A stretch of DNA of 64,000 nt. It comes from Opitutia bacterium. GTDB taxonomy: Bacteria; Verrucomicrobiota; Verrucomicrobiia; Opitutales; Opitutaceae. Positions 63,781 to 64,000 of the stretch are shown in pieces; the stretch's first letter is position 1; each line of letters begins with the position of its first letter. Location: NCBI GenBank assembly GCA_003142615.1, contig PLMW01000055.1, positions 44,646 through 108,645 of the forward strand, read 5' to 3'. The translations under genes were made by a program, and so were the position numbers. Under the pieces are notes generated by a model. The model saw nothing but the letters and a program-made list of their open reading frames with translations, was not told the DNA's origin and did not search any database.

Positions 63781-64000
63781 CACCCCTAAGCAAATAGCGC
63801 CTACCCCTAAGCGCGAAAAAGCCGCCCAAAGTGGAGCGAATGGAGCGAATCGGGGGCACCTTGAGACGCGGTCCTAGCAATGGATTCGCTCCAAACTTTG
63901 CCCTGTCTTCAAATTCCCAGAGGCAGCTCCCCTCGGGAATTGCCTGATTCGCTCCAAAAAGTTCGTGGTTTTATCGGTGCCGGGCAGCCATTCGACACGC
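63781..64000 (+). repeat. Structured direct repeat B, copy 3 (cut by window end)
   Basis: The first ~220 bases of the element: tandem CACCCCTAAG/TACCCCTAAG, GTGGAGCGAATGGAGCGAAT, ATTCGCTCC motifs, GTTCGTGG and GGGCAGCCA, in the same order and direction as copies 1 and 2. Confidence 0.88.

Noticed and set aside
53234..64000. Integron cassette array
   Set aside because: No integrase is visible, the repeats are about four times the length of long attC sites, and the core-site sequences of attC are absent.
53234..64000. CRISPR array
   Set aside because: The repeats are hundreds of bases long and kilobases apart, with genes between them; no short regular spacers and no cas genes.

Overview
The window looks like a chromosomal segment of a GC-rich, polysaccharide-degrading bacterium of the Verrucomicrobia, probably the Opitutaceae. 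This is inferred from the TonB-dependent receptor whose mature N-terminus carries the 'LSPFEV' motif typical of that family, from the many secreted glycoside hydrolases of several CAZy families, and from the FGE-sulfatase fold fused to a glycosidase-like barrel. No taxonomic search was possible.

Layout. (1) 1-4253, minus strand: an operon for pectin or oligogalacturonide use (GH4 with a CHEV motif, GH3, and a truncated pectate-lyase/GH28-like lipoprotein). (2) 4486-14677: ordinary chromosome, with tRNA-Leu, rsmE, a COG0523 metallochaperone GTPase beside a WD40 protein, chrA, a Gly/Pro-rich lipoprotein, an orphan OppC-type permease, tRNA-Gln and a membrane TPR protein. (3) 14.9-48.4 kb: a large mosaic catabolic island with a secreted ADP-ribosylglycohydrolase-like protein, GH27, FAD oxidoreductase, two GH39-like paralogues, a glycosidase/FGE fusion, ribokinase and ribose-type transporter, GH127, three beta-propeller proteins, SDR and aldonate dehydratase, an IclR regulator, an MFS transporter, a TonB receptor, an arabinose/fucose-isomerase-like enzyme and a rhamnose mutarotase. 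An AT-rich three-gene block (transaldolase, FGGY kinase, DHDPS-like aldolase) looks recently imported. Degenerate IS3, IS256 and probably IS1182-type pieces lie between the genes. (4) 48.8-53.1 kb: a FAD/Fe-S D-lactate-type dehydrogenase and galK. (5) 53.1-64.0 kb: an accessory region built around a long structured direct repeat of about 542 bp, present twice complete and once cut by the window end. The repeats bound one block of minus-strand genes (DUF2971, Zn-ribbon/PIN-like, SEC-C, one-TM protein, class III cyclase-like protein, PD-(D/E)XK-like protein) and a second block with an IS110 relic and a Fic protein.

How the parts may work together. Extracellular glycosidases release galacturonate, galactose, arabinose and rhamnose-type sugars. 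The TonB receptor and the MFS/GRP transporters import products. Isomerase, mutarotase, SDR/dehydratase, kinase and aldolase steps feed central metabolism, and GalK handles galactose. A conserved promoter/operator (TTGACA followed by TGGAACATTGTT) is repeated before the ADP-ribosylglycohydrolase-like gene, the dehydratase/SDR operon and the isomerase gene, with a weaker version before the TonB receptor gene. This suggests a small regulon, most simply under the local IclR-type regulator.

The most promising undescribed elements are the structured direct repeat that bounds candidate defence genes at 53-64 kb, the repeated operator, and the imported three-gene sugar module at 43.1-46.8 kb.
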